NCBI GenBank assembly: GCA_964036045.1
Contig: OZ038385.1
Span: 25,876,853 to 25,940,852 of the forward strand
Direction of reading: 5' to 3'
Origin: Eutreptiella sp. 'Long Island Sound 2002'
Lineage: Eukaryota > Euglenozoa > Euglenophyceae > Eutreptiales > Eutreptiaceae
Length of the DNA: 64,000 bases
Made by a program: the position numbers and the translations under genes
Part shown: positions 11,801 to 21,197 of the stretch, piece by piece
Numbering within the stretch: position 1 is the first letter of the stretch
Layout: the number at the start of each line of letters is the position of its first letter
Notes under the pieces: generated by a model
Database searches by the model: none
The model's input: only the letters and a program-made list of their open reading frames with translations
What the model was told of the DNA's origin: nothing

Positions 11801-14476
11801 TGGCATCTTGAGTAGAAACACAAAAGAATAGAGTAGATATCCCCTGCTGTTGCCAGAACAACCTCTTGTCAGAACAACAGCAGGTGCCGTTTTCGCAACT
11901 TTTGGAACCAGGTCCCATCTTGCCCTGTTTACCCCCCCCCCCCCCCTCTTGTCAGAACAGCAGTAGGTGTTGTTTCCTCAATTTTTGGAACCACCACCTA
12001 TTTTGCCTCTTATAAATACCCCAGCTTGTCAGAACAACAGTAGGTGTTGTTTCTGCAAGTTTGCACCATTCTTCTCACGAGGTGGGGGGGATAAGCACAT
12101 AAGGCACCTTATTTGCTTTTTGAAGGAAGCAATGGAAATCAAAAGGCACATATTTGTTTTAAAAGGTAGCAAAAGAGTTGGGGAAGAATCCACACAACAG
12201 TGAAACTTTTCAGTTGTTTATCATACTGTCAATGCGCAATGTTGCACAACAAAAAGCATCTTCTGCTGTGCAAGATTCCCCAGCAAAAACACACTCCAAT
12301 TGAGCTCATTCTAAATTTGGATTGCCCTAAATTGTCACTCCACTGCCTCACACAACTCATGGGGCCAGTCCAAATCAGTGTTAGGAGGCGCTCGGCAGCT
12401 GCTCAAGCGGAGTTGTGGAGTTGCGGTGGATGCAATCAAGTTGTGGCTCGGACATGCCAGAATGGAGGCCACCTAACCCTCCAACATAGGAGGTTCTCAC
12501 CAATGTGAGGGATCGGGTCTAGGTATCTAGGTCTTCTGGGGGCCTAACTGCCGGACTTAGCAGGGCCAATGATCCCATTTGCGTACATGTATTGGCCTCG
12601 TTGACCCATGCTTGTTTCCCTCCTTCATATGGCTCTGTCACGTTGCACCGAACTGAAGTTATGCAAATAACTGAAGTTTTGAGGCAGTGTGACAGGATCA
12701 GGACACTTGTGTGGTGGAGGGGTGGGTCAGAACACCACCGAGGGGATGATCCCAGGCAACCCCGTTCTCTGTCTTAGTTGATGTTCTGTTTTCCTGCTGC
12801 CAGTCAGCAGCGCATTCAGCCCGCACGCATGCACTCTTGCCCCAGTTCTGTACTATTCGGCGCCGACAAAGTGGCACCAGCTGCCATGGCGCTGAGCCAG
12901 CAGCCTGGCTCCATCATGCTCACTCTGAGCAAAGGACATGCTCATTCTGAGTTGGTTCTTGCTGCTGTCGTGGGATGTGGGTGACAGCTTTTGTCTTATG
13001 TGATGGGACGAGATCACTGTTTTCTTTGCGGAGGGGGGGGGGACTACCGTAACCACAAAACAGGGTTAGCCGAGTGCATGGCAAACATAGGGGGCTCACA
13101 AATGAATGGATGTGATGTTTTGTACAGGTTACGAGAGGTTACTAGAGCAAAACAAAGCATCTCCAGTCGGGCAACACCTCCGTACGAGAAGGCTCTTTCA
13201 CACAAGAAAGTCAAGCCGGACCTAGAGTGTATCAACCGTTTCCCATTGTTCGGCCAGGTTGAACGGGTTTTGGGGCCACCTATGCAAAAGTGGTACTCAT
13301 TGAGGGTTCAGGAGGTTTGGTTGCGTCGCCGCATTTTTTGGCAAATTTTTTTTGCAATTTTCCCGCAATTTTCCCCACAATTTCCGACAATTTTTTTTTG
13401 CAATTTTCCGCAATTGGATTGGACCCTCCCTGATCGCAATCCCCCCCCCCCATGCCCATGGTGGTGTCCCTCGCTGATGTGCTCGCGCTAGCGTCGTGGA
13501 CGTGATTAGACCCCCCCCCAAGGAAGGTAGTTTGGTTTGGAAGTGCTGCAGTGCAGCAGAACATGTGTGGCCAATGACCATTCGCCTGTGTCGTGGGGGC
13601 GCTAGGTAGCCAAGTATCCGTCGCTTCATGGCCCCAAGGAGGGCAGTGCCCTCCTTAATATGGTCCCACATCCCTACCCTGGGCGTCACACACATGCACA
13701 CCTCCTTGTACGATGTCGGGCGGGCAGGGAAGCAAAGAGCGACCCTCCCTCCCCCCGTCTCCATAGGGATGCACAATGTTGGGCCGTGGGGAGCGGTAGA
13801 GCACACGGTCTGATTTCTTGAGTCCCAATCAGAGCCCATGTAGAGTTATTCTCTGCACCCTTATTGGTGTCAGATCAGAGGTCTTGGTTCCCCATACCCA
13901 TCTTGTATTTGGGTTGGGGCCTCATCGTAGGGCGTGAGTGCCCTTTGTTTTCTTGCTATTTTGTGCTATGTCGTGTACATACCTTCGTTGCATATTATGG
14001 CTCTTCTCGTCCATTTAGGTATGAAGGGGCTCTTTTGTGATCGCTGCGCCTTACTGTTGAGCTAGTGTTTGTGCAGTTATTGTGAGTAGTGCTGTGCTTG
14101 GCGGTGCTTGCTCACCATGGGAAACGCGCCCGTACCAGACAATACCCCACGAGTAAAAAAAGCACCGGGAGTACTATCACAAAAGTCTCCTGAGGGCTAG
14201 CCGGAGTATCAGCCGAGAAGTAGCGCTCGCAGAAGCCCCCCCAAACAAACCGAGCCCATGCAAGACGGACCCCCATACTCGAGAACTCCGTGCCGCCGGT
14301 GCCTTGCCCCGATTCTAGAGTGAAGCCGCCCCCATTGCACAAGGGGCCGCTCTTCGAATCGCCCCCGGGCTGTCTTGTTGTCGTGTGGCTGGGTGACAGG
14401 GCAGGAGCCGTGGTTCATTGGCGGCGTGTGTTCACATGCAGGTGACAGCCCCCGGGGCTGCCCCCCTCGGGGCGAA
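8896..14476. other. Intergenic DNA, repeats only
   Basis: No ORF with domain content is seen. Low-complexity features are (GT)n at 10692-10748, a homopolymer C run near 11932-11947, a short tandem array at 11868-12070, and GCAATTTTCC-type repeats at 13336-13420 flanked by C runs. The 3' flank of the hydrolase gene is within the first few hundred bases. Confidence 0.5.
11868..12070. repeat. Three-copy ~80 bp tandem repeat, dispersed partner at 48.1 kb
   Basis: The segment CTTGTCAGAACAACAG followed by AGGTGTTGTTT, then TTTTGGAACC, occurs at about 11868, 11948 and 12026. An inverted relative lies at about 48103-48150, where GTTCCAGAAGTTGCGGAAAC is followed by AACACCT and TTGTTCTG. This indicates a dispersed family rather than a purely local array. 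Confidence 0.6.
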
Positions 14477-14570
14477 CAATGAACCCCTGTTTAACTTACC
14501 CACTTGTCTTCGTTGAACAGGGGATCACTTCTACTGTCGTGTACAGATTTGTTGAAAGTTTATTGTGTTT
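14477..14570 (+). repeat. Left inverted terminal repeat of element 1
   Basis: It matches the reverse complement of 20847-20936. Shared blocks are CCCACTTGTCTT, GGGGATCACTTCT, GTGTACAGATTTGTTGAAA and TTTATTGTGTT, about 85-90% identical by eye. The first ~50 bp can fold into a stem: CCCCTGTTTAAC pairs with GTTGAACAGGGG with one mismatch. Confidence 0.75.
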
Positions 14571-14695
14571 TTGTTGATGCAGCATGCAAGTTTTTGAATC
14601 CCCCTTCAAAAGCTCATCGTCTAAGGGCCAAGATCAGGGCCCCTCGGGCTTTGATTTGGTGTCGGGCGGCGCAGCAAGTGCCCGACACCAGTCAG

Positions 14696-15298
14696 ATGTC
14701 TGCTGATGAGTTGCAAGCTCTGCTGCAGTCTCAACAGGAAGCCATTGGACATCTGCAGGCACATCTGGAGGATTTTGCGATTGTTGAGCGCAACAGTGTA
14801 CTAGACCTGAACGTGGCGGTTGTAGAGCAGTTTTTGGGTGGCGAAAGGGTGGCGAGTTGGATGCTGCAATCGGGCGAAGCCCTGCGCGATTACGTGCGGT
14901 CGTCTGACGCTGCGCCCGTTTGACCGTTGGACGTCATGGGCAACACCATGGAGTGTCCAAGAGGAGACCGCCTGGCATACCGACTATGGGGAATCATCGT
15001 GGACTCCCAGCGCACATACGCCCAGCGTTTTGTGTCTGATGGCAGCAGCCGAACTGACCCAGCAAACCCGCTGGATGCGGTACGCTGGTCGGAAGCTATC
15101 CAGAGGGGCGGACCGTCCTTCAAGTACAAGGGCATCAATTTCGCCATGCGACAAGGCGCCCTTCACTAGATGTCGAAGAAAGGGAGGTGGATACCGGTAT
15201 CAGCCAAACCCTCGGGCGGCTGTCAGGGATGCGCCAGAGAAAATGTCCCACAGGAGCAATTGAGGCATTGGCATTTCCAATGCCCCCTTTGGTCCTGA
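14696..15298 (+). pseudogene. Gag-like ORF of element 1, coiled coil plus Cys/His finger, two stops
   Basis: From ATG 14696 the frame starts with a Gln/Leu-rich, coiled-coil-like segment (DELQALLQSQQEAIGHLQAH) followed by a compact alpha-helical part. It is interrupted by TGA at 14921-14923 and TAG at 15167-15169, which fit CGA and CAG codons changed by C-to-T. After the second stop the same frame contains C-x2-C-x12-H-x3-C (CQGC...HWHFQC), a possible nucleocapsid zinc finger, and ends at TGA 15296-15298. Its position ahead of the recombinase supports a Gag role. The family resemblance is structural rather than sequence based. Confidence 0.45.
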
Positions 15299-16374
15299 CG
15301 GGACTGTGGCCTGTGTGGCCGGACCGAGTGGGGGTGGCCATGTTGGTGTGCGGATTCGAGATCAGTCGTTGGGAACCCAGCACCATTACCCACCCAAGGA
15401 GCGACCTTCCAGGCAGCGGTGGTCTGCTGGCGATGGCAGCTGTCGGCTCGTATCGGGTGGCAGCCGTGGGCGTGTGTGGGTGGGCGCCCAAGACCCAGCC
15501 GAGATGCAGATCTGCGCTATCCGCTTTGGCAAGCTTCGAGGGCGCGAGGGCACTGCAGACGTTGCTTACTGACACGTTGTCTGAATTCCTGGCGTCGCTG
15601 GTCAGTCTAGGGCGGGCAAGATCAACCCTCCGAGCGTACGACTCGGCCGTGTGGGTTGCCGAGGATGTCCGACTGCTTCCGAGATGTGTGCGAGCCATCC
15701 ACTGGAGGCTGGCGAAGTCGGGTGAGCCAACGCCCGGGCTGCATTACATGGGACCATGCGAGCTCTGTCTTCTCTGGTCCGGGGCATCATCGCCGAAAGA
15801 GCAAGCCGTGGCAGCCCTTGCTTGCCTCGGTTGTCTGCTCTTCCTCAGAGTATCTGAAGCGTTGTCAATCACGCCGGCGGGCCTGGAGAGCGATTCCGTG
15901 GTCATGTTCGTCACTACCAAAGTCGGAGGTCATAAGGAAGTGCGGAGGCCGCTCTATGGGTGGGGGCGATCTTGGGTCCGTCTCTTTAGGGCCTATGCTT
16001 GCATCCCTGAAGGTCAGCCATTGGTTCCAGGAGGAGTTGAGGCAGTGGAGAAGACCTTCGTAGACCTCCTCCGCGACTCCCCGTATGATCGTCATCGATG
16101 GCACAACCTGCAGAGGGGGGGCGCCGCCGCTGCCTTCCACCGCTCCCCCAACGTCCCCTATTTCGTTTGGTGGGGGCGGTGGAGGCGTCAGGCCACAGCT
16201 CCAGAGTACGCTCTGGGGTACTCTGCAGTGGTTGGGGCACTGGACTTGCCGTTGCCTGTTGGCGACCAAACTGCTCCTGGGGGCTGGTTGTGCTCTTGGC
16301 GGACCTGTGGGGTGATGCCATGTACGCCACATCCGAGAGGACGACCGGTTCGGAGGTCCCTGTGCCTGTCTTGA
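15187..16374 (+). CDS. Tyrosine recombinase of element 1
   Basis: This frame has the two-domain layout of tyrosine recombinases. A helical core-binding part runs about residues 115-205 (RARSTLRAYDSAVW) and the catalytic part about 205-345. Catalytic Arg is in FLRVSEAL (about R221), the beta-hairpin Lys may be K245 in TTKVGG, and the HxxR box reads HNLQRGG, so the expected second Arg is Gln (CAG, one change from CGG). The GRW box (WWGRW) and the nucleophile Tyr (about Y341 in APEYALG) are present. In DIRS elements this enzyme inserts circular cDNA by site-specific recombination. The true start is uncertain because the first ATG-like positions overlap gag and residues 1-110 are not family-like. 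The loss of HxxR Arg probably inactivates it. Confidence 0.7.
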   Translation: MDTGISQTLGRLSGMRQRKCPTGAIEALAFPMPPLVLTGLWPVWPDRVGVAMLVCGFEISRWEPSTITHPRSDLPGSGGLLAMAAVGSYRVAAVGVCGWAPKTQPRCRSALSALASFEGARALQTLLTDTLSEFLASLVSLGRARSTLRAYDSAVWVAEDVRLLPRCVRAIHWRLAKSGEPTPGLHYMGPCELCLLWSGASSPKEQAVAALACLGCLLFLRVSEALSITPAGLESDSVVMFVTTKVGGHKEVRRPLYGWGRSWVRLFRAYACIPEGQPLVPGGVEAVEKTFVDLLRDSPYDRHRWHNLQRGGAAAAFHRSPNVPYFVWWGRWRRQATAPEYALGYSAVVGALDLPLPVGDQTAPGGWLCSWRTCGVMPCTPHPRGRPVRRSLCLS

Positions 16375-16399
16375 GGGGCCTATCGTATCTCTTGCTGAT

Positions 16400-16744
16400 A
16401 TGGATGTGGCAAAAACTCAGAAGGAGTTGGATGGCGCTGGATTTGATTCGGATTCTACTACCGTTTCGTCCGCATCCTCCGAGCGTGGAGGGTCGCCGCG
16501 ACCTGCCAGGGGTGACTATGCCGCCCCTACCGCGGCCGCAGCGCTTGAGCCCGTCTCCGAGAGGGCAAGCACCTACAAGGACCCCCGCGCCGACCTCAAC
16601 ACTAGGTCACAGGCAGATGGGATTTCGCGAATCACTTCCCCGGGGGGGGGGACTTCCAAGAAACCCCACCACCTCCCTCGCTGGACTCGGCCCTTGTGCC
16701 CTCGCCCTGACGCTCACTCTCGGAATGCGAAGCTACTTTGCTGA
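16400..16744 (+). CDS. Hypothetical Ser/Ala-rich ORF between recombinase and RT
   Basis: A 114-codon frame starting at ATG 16400 begins with a polar acidic segment (DVAKTQKELDGAGFDSDST) and runs into a low-complexity Ser/Arg/Pro stretch. It could be a linker or the N terminus of the RT polyprotein, or chance in GC-rich DNA. A further Cys/His cluster (CELCGMGVHGRGVDAIHC) at about 17000-17055, in the frame starting 16931, hints at another degraded zinc finger upstream of RT. Confidence 0.2.
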   Translation: MDVAKTQKELDGAGFDSDSTTVSSASSERGGSPRPARGDYAAPTAAAALEPVSERASTYKDPRADLNTRSQADGISRITSPGGGTSKKPHHLPRWTRPLCPRPDAHSRNAKLLC

Positions 16745-17160
16745 TAGGCCCGCCTAAAAGCCCATCAGGATGCCGTCGCTTGAGGGCAGGTTGTCGGGCC
16801 TTCGCAGAACCTAGGCCCACTGCCGCGCCTGCCGCATGATGCCATCGGACAAGTCGGGAACCGCCGAGACCAACGACCCTCCTCTTGGATCTCGGCGCGC
16901 CGGGGCCCGCGCCTCCTGTCTTAACGACCCTTGGCTCCTGGGCGGGTGCCCGCGCATGCCTCGCACGCTTTCCCCAACTCCGATCGGAGGTTGGATATCT
17001 GGTGTGAACTTTGCGGAATGGGGGTCCACGGCCGTGGCGTCGATGCAATCCATTGTGTGTTAGGTCTGAACCAGTGCCTCCGTTTGTTAGTTTTTTCAGT
17101 GTGTTCTTTTCTTTCCTACCCTGGCTTCACCGGGCGTTGTCTTGCAGTGTCTTGTTACTT

Positions 17161-18888
17161 ATGCGGCGCCCGCATATGTTTGTTTTACGGATGTTTGTCA
17201 CTTGTGAAGATTTTCGACTCAAATCTGTGCCGGATATCATTTTTGATGTTCTGAAGGAATTCACTTCGGATTCGTGGGAAGGTCTGTTGCACCTTTCCAC
17301 TTCCCCCGTGCGTCAGGTGGGTAAGGTGAATCCTCAGTTGGTTGGACAAGGACTCGGTGCGGTGGGTACTTATGAGGTCTCTGATGCGTTGTGGAGTGAG
17401 CTAGCCCCTGTGGATTTTGAGACCTCTGTTTTGGAGTTTTCCTTGCATCGCGACGTTTACTCCCTGACTAGGGATGAAATGGTTTTGCCCATGGTTCGTT
17501 GGCTCCTGACTGCGCGGGTTGTGAGCATTTTAGATAGGAACCTCCCTTTGAGGGCAACGTGCTGGCCGTTCATAATACCCAAGACCACAGAAAAGGTGTT
17601 GCTCATCTTTAACTTGGTTGATTTGAATGAGGGTTTGAAAAAAGCGGCCTCCTTTTCTCTGGATCGGTGGGAGCAGATTTTGCAAAAACTGGCGGAATGG
17701 GCGGCGGATAGACCGTTGTTCTGTACGCATGTCAATTTGAAAACACGTTCTGGAGTTTTACATTGCCACGGTGGCATGCGAGGGGCTTTTCGGTTCCGTG
17801 TGCGGTGGGAGGGTGAGGATAGGATTTTTTGTATGTCCCGGATGCCCTTCAGGTGGAAACACTCCTCGCTGTTTTGTTAGACAGCCCTGGGCCGTATCGT
17901 GCGCCCCCTCATACCAGACGCTTATCTGCTTTTTCACTACCTGGATGATTTCCAAAACTTCGGACCGGACCCGGTGCACTTGCGAGCCATCACAGCGCGG
18001 GTGGTTTGGGCCCTGGAGGAGGCGGGATTCCTCGTTTCGGCCAAGAGCACCCTAGACCCAGTTACTGAGTTTTTTTTTTTCTTCGGAAAATACGTTAACT
18101 TGGGTGTGCGCACTATGAGGTCCCACCCATGTGCTTTTCTGCAAATGTTTAACATTTGGTTGCGTTTGGCCACCCGCTCCCGCCCTTCGTCCCGCTTGCT
18201 TTCTAAGGCCTTAGGTTTCATCCACTGGCATTTCCGGCCGCGGTTGGGAGGGGGCCCCCTGCTCGCTAGGAGCTATTGCTGTGACCTTGGGGGGGGGTTC
18301 GAGCGCCCAACGCCCCGCAAAGTCCTCCATGGGCAATGTACTCCTATTGTCCGGTTTATGGAGCCCTGGGAGCCACCCGCATTGGCACGTATTGCCGTGT
18401 ACCGTTCATTGTCAATTGCGCGTGATTTGTGGGCGGTGCGCCATTGTGTGATGTTTGGTGATGCAGCGCTGGGTGCTATCCGGTACGGGGGGGGGGGCTT
18501 TATACCGAGGTTGTTTGGTATTCGTTCGCAGATTATTCCCCTGGGAAGGTATACACAGCAAAGTGCGGAGCTGTGGGTATTGGTGTGGCTAGTGTGGTTG
18601 GCCGTGTGACTGGGTTGGGGTTATGTCGTCCTGGTGACGGATTAGCAAGTGGCGGCTTGCCAGTTTTTGTCACTGCGGGCCTCTACATGGTTGAATCGAC
18701 AGCAACGTTTTTTGCGTGCCCTGGTGTTACATCCCTTGATTGTAGAATTGCGCTTAGTGCAAGGGGTATTGCAACCAGCTAATCCGCCTAGTAGATTGGA
18801 TTTGAATTATCAGTCTAGCATGCAACGTGCATGTAGCCGGGCTTATCGTTTGTGGCGGGTGTCACTTGCTCATCCTCGTGAAGTGTAG
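17161..18888 (+). pseudogene. Reverse transcriptase-RNase H of element 1, three nonsense codons
   Basis: One frame runs from about ATG 17161 to TAG 18886-18888, broken only by TAG 17878-17880, TGA 18607-18609 and TAG 18643-18645. Each sits where CAG or CGA would fit. The RT fingers are at PFIIPKTTEKVLLIFNLVDLN (about 17566-17628). Motif A reads THVNLKT, with Asn (AAT 17734-17736) in place of the catalytic Asp. Motif B is near MPFRWKHS and motif C is YLDD at 17938-17949, intact. RNase H follows, with FGDAALGA as the first Asp and AELW as the Glu. The final NPAD-type box reads PANPPSR, again Asp to Asn (AAT 18781-18783). DIRS-type RT copies element RNA into circular DNA; this copy cannot be active. 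Confidence 0.7.
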
Positions 18889-19472
18889 CAGGTGGGTGGT
18901 TTGGTCCCGTAGTAATTTTTTTTGGATACTTGTGGTGTGACATAGCGTTTGTAACTATGAAACGTCGTGTCAAGAGCTGCCGGCACCGCAGGGGCCGCTA
19001 GCACCACCGCCGTTCGGCGCAGGCCTTGGAGCATAGGCGGGAGCGTGCGCGTCTACACATGTGTGCGGTGCGAGCCAGGCCACTGGCGTGGAGACCTGTG
19101 TGCCGCGTTTGGCTAGGGTCGCAAGCGCGTTTGGTTTTTGACGGGGCGTGTACGCGGGCCGAGGCACCTGAGCTGTTGGAGTTGGCGGTGAAAGACTTGG
19201 GGCAGCGACTCCAGTCCAAAGCCGAGCAGCTGTTCACGGATGCGGGGGATCCTGATGTTAAAGACACAACCGGCAATCACCTTTGTAGGCATTGCTAGCG
19301 CGTGCGCGTGAACAGTCACACCATCTTTTTATCGTTGTCCTCCAACCGTCGGATTGGAGGTGAGCCATGCACGAAGATATACTGCACACGGTAGTGTCGG
19401 AGCTCGACCCGTCTGCGGGACGTCGGTGACTGCCGGGGTGACGGTCAGAGGCACTGAAGGTACCGTCGTCGA
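18889..19472. other. Inner right part of element 1, no clear gene
   Basis: GC-rich DNA with short frames. A plus-strand frame at 19026-19298 contains a helical segment (ELLELAVKDLGQRLQSKAEQ) of unknown meaning. A sequence at 19366-19400 (minus strand) repeats the GTGTGCAGTATAT leader found before the aldehyde dehydrogenase and LHC pieces, and is followed by an ATG opening a short frame (MAHLQSDGW...). Confidence 0.35.
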
Positions 19473-20255
19473 TCAGGACACGCGGGGGTTCAACCAAAGC
19501 GGCGCCTGACTTAGTGTTGTGTTGAGGGGCAAGGTGCGGGCCTCTGGGGCCAGCGTCATGGTGATGTTGGTGGCGTCGCCAGGGTGCCGCACATGTCGGT
19601 CCACGGCACACCTGCCAAAGAGCCCGCTGATGCAGACCAAGTACTTGTCATCCTGCTCCGTCCAGTTGGCCTCAGTTGCTTCCCATGCAGTAGACCCTGT
19701 ACCATAGGTGCTCCTGGTCTGCCACACGCATTGCATCAGGTGCTGGATCTCCTTCATGATCAGCATGGTCTGTGCCGCCCAGCCTGCGAGGCAGTGGAGC
19801 AGCGCGATCTCGAGGGTGACGCCCACTCTGCGCGTTACGCCCGCGGATGTGTCCCTGTCGTCGTTGCCCCATTGCGGAAGTTGCCGCTGGTGTGTGGCCA
19901 TTAGGTCGTTGAGCTGCAGCAGCATGTCGCAGCGGGTACTCCCCGGCATGTCGCGCCTCATGAAGATGGCCCTCGCTGCTGCGGCCACCTTATCGTCCAC
20001 ATCGGCCTCATTCACCGTCGGCAGCGTGTTCCGCACCTCCTGCATGGCTGGGTTGGAGGTCTGGAGCGTCGCACCATGCATCGAACTGGGCCACTCGTTG
20101 TTGACGAAGTACTGCTTGCAGGCGGCGTACTTGGACCCGTTTCCGCCGAGCGCCGCACGGGAAGGCCGGCACCGCTGATTGCGCTGGCATAGCAGACAAA
20201 GTCCTGCTCCAGCCAACACAGCGGCGGCAGCGACTCCATTCTCAGTCCCCATCAT
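19473..20255 (-). CDS. Aldehyde-dehydrogenase-derived ORF inside element 1
   Basis: From the ATG pair at 20250-20255 the frame has a short hydrophobic leader (VAAAAVLAGAGLCLLC), then a clear aldehyde dehydrogenase N-terminal region (20117 down to about 19760). YFVNNEWPSS corresponds to the FINNEW segment, TSNPAMQEV to the NPATGEV segment, and ADVDDKVAAAARAIF and LLQLNDLMATHQRQL to the following helices. A later LAGWAAQTM resembles the FRYYAGWADKI region. The catalytic half (Cys and Glu box) is absent. The remaining ~90 residues to the stop at 19473 are not recognisable. It lies antisense within a retroelement, so it is most likely a captured host mRNA fragment rather than an enzyme. Confidence 0.55.
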   Translation of the reverse strand: MMGTENGVAAAAVLAGAGLCLLCQRNQRCRPSRAALGGNGSKYAACKQYFVNNEWPSSMHGATLQTSNPAMQEVRNTLPTVNEADVDDKVAAAARAIFMRRDMPGSTRCDMLLQLNDLMATHQRQLPQWGNDDRDTSAGVTRRVGVTLEIALLHCLAGWAAQTMLIMKEIQHLMQCVWQTRSTYGTGSTAWEATEANWTEQDDKYLVCISGLFGRCAVDRHVRHPGDATNITMTLAPEARTLPLNTTLSQAPLWLNPRVS

Positions 20256-20283
20256 GAAAAATATACTGCACACTGTGGACAAG
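20256..20283 (-). promoter_or_regulatory. Shared leader sequence upstream of captured ALDH start
   Basis: On the minus strand CCACAGTGTGCAGTATAT precedes the ATG by a few bases. Similar leaders precede the ATG of the LHC piece at 24976-25015 (CCACAGTGGGTAGTATA) and of a short frame at 19366-19400 (GTGTGCAGTATATCTTC). It may be a common 5' UTR, promoter or trans-spliced leader remnant. The role is unknown. Confidence 0.4.
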
Positions 20284-20356
20284 AGAGGCAGCGATGCCAA
20301 ACCTGGGTTTCTGGGGAAACCTGGGATTGACTGACATGGTGCACGGACTAGACAAC

Positions 20357-20384
20357 GAGAAACTGCCCAAGACATTGTGTGTGT
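20357..20384 (+). repeat. 28-bp inverted repeat, left copy (partner 29350-29377)
   Basis: GAGAAACTGCCCAAGACATT followed by GTGTGTGT is perfectly matched, reverse complemented, at 29350-29377, next to a long (CA)n tract. The two copies bracket the block containing element 2, so they may mark its ends. They may instead be a dispersed microsatellite-seeding sequence. Confidence 0.55.
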
Positions 20385-20484
20385 CTGTGCGTGTGTGCCA
20401 AAGTATCAATTCCAATCATGCTCAAACTGCGAGGTTCAACATTCCTATCTTCCTACTACTACTTACTACTACTGCAAACCATGT

Positions 20485-20529
20485 GATCACACAAGACAAA
20501 GCACCAAATCAGTTCAACAATACACCTCT
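20485..20529 (+). repeat. 45-bp direct repeat, copy 1 (copy 2 at 20930-20974)
   Basis: The 45 bp starting GATCACACAAG and containing ACAAGACAAAGCACCAAAT recur at 20930-20974 with one mismatch. Copy 2 overlaps the outer end of the right inverted terminal repeat of element 1 by six bases. Copy 1 is about 320 bp inside the terminal repeat. An internal copy of terminal sequence is typical of tyrosine-recombinase retroelements (internal complementary region or split direct repeats). Confidence 0.75.
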
Positions 20530-20846
20530 GGCAGATCAACGGTACAGAGTGCTGCTGGCGCCCTTAGCACCATCAATAGTATCAATCGCAAAGAAAGCAT
20601 GCCAACAGCGCCAAAGGACTTAGTGGTCGCTCTCCAAAGGCCCCAACAGGCCTTCGGGACACCACACCGACACAAACCTACACTGGCATACACACATATG
20701 ACACAGCATGCAAGTCGCTCCATACCCCAAAGCATCTGTCAAATAACAGCCTATACCCCACAACCCATCCGCAGCGCCAATCGCGAATCACACACACGCT
20801 TGACTGCCATAGCATAAAAGGCAAGGGTGGGGGCGGGTGGTGGGAA

Positions 20847-20936
20847 CACAATAAATTTTCAACAAATCTGTACACAACAAAAGAAGTGATCCCCCGCTCA
20901 AGAAAGACAAGTGGGCAAGGTAAATAGGGGATCACA
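20847..20936 (-). repeat. Right inverted terminal repeat of element 1
   Basis: Reverse complement of 14477-14570 with the same blocks in the same order. Its outer part is a hairpin: GTGATCCCC at 20887-20895 pairs with GGGGATCAC at 20927-20935. An AATAAA lies at 20853-20858. Confidence 0.75.
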
Positions 20937-21197
20937 CAAGACAAAGCACCAAATTAGTTCAACAATACACCTCTTGTAATCTTCATCCTCTATTGCCATA
21001 TCACGCGACGATGCAATACCAGCAATATAAATATGGACCGGGCATGTCTGGGAAATGCGGGCCGGTCACTCAGCAGCCAGTCAGCCACGGGGCCTGGTCC
21101 CCACGTCACATTGGGGTGGCGTCTGGACCGCGCTCTGGTGAGGAGGCGGCGCTGTGGGCGGGCGTGACCGGCGTCGCGGGGGACTGCTGCGGGCTGG

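Larger units (their letters stand above)
14477..20936 (+). mobile_element. Element 1: tyrosine-recombinase (DIRS-like) retrotransposon with inverted terminal repeats
   Basis: A ~90 bp sequence at 14477-14570 is repeated in inverse orientation at about 20847-20936. Between them, on the plus strand, are a gag-like frame (14696-15298), a tyrosine recombinase (15187-16374) and an RT-RNase H frame (17161-18888). An aldehyde-dehydrogenase-derived ORF lies on the minus strand (19473-20255). Inverted terminal repeats plus RT, RNase H and tyrosine recombinase are the known signature of DIRS-type elements, which lack integrase and protease. The order gag-YR-RT differs from the usual gag-RT-YR of DIRS1. 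In-frame stops and lost catalytic residues mean this copy is dead. Confidence 0.7.
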
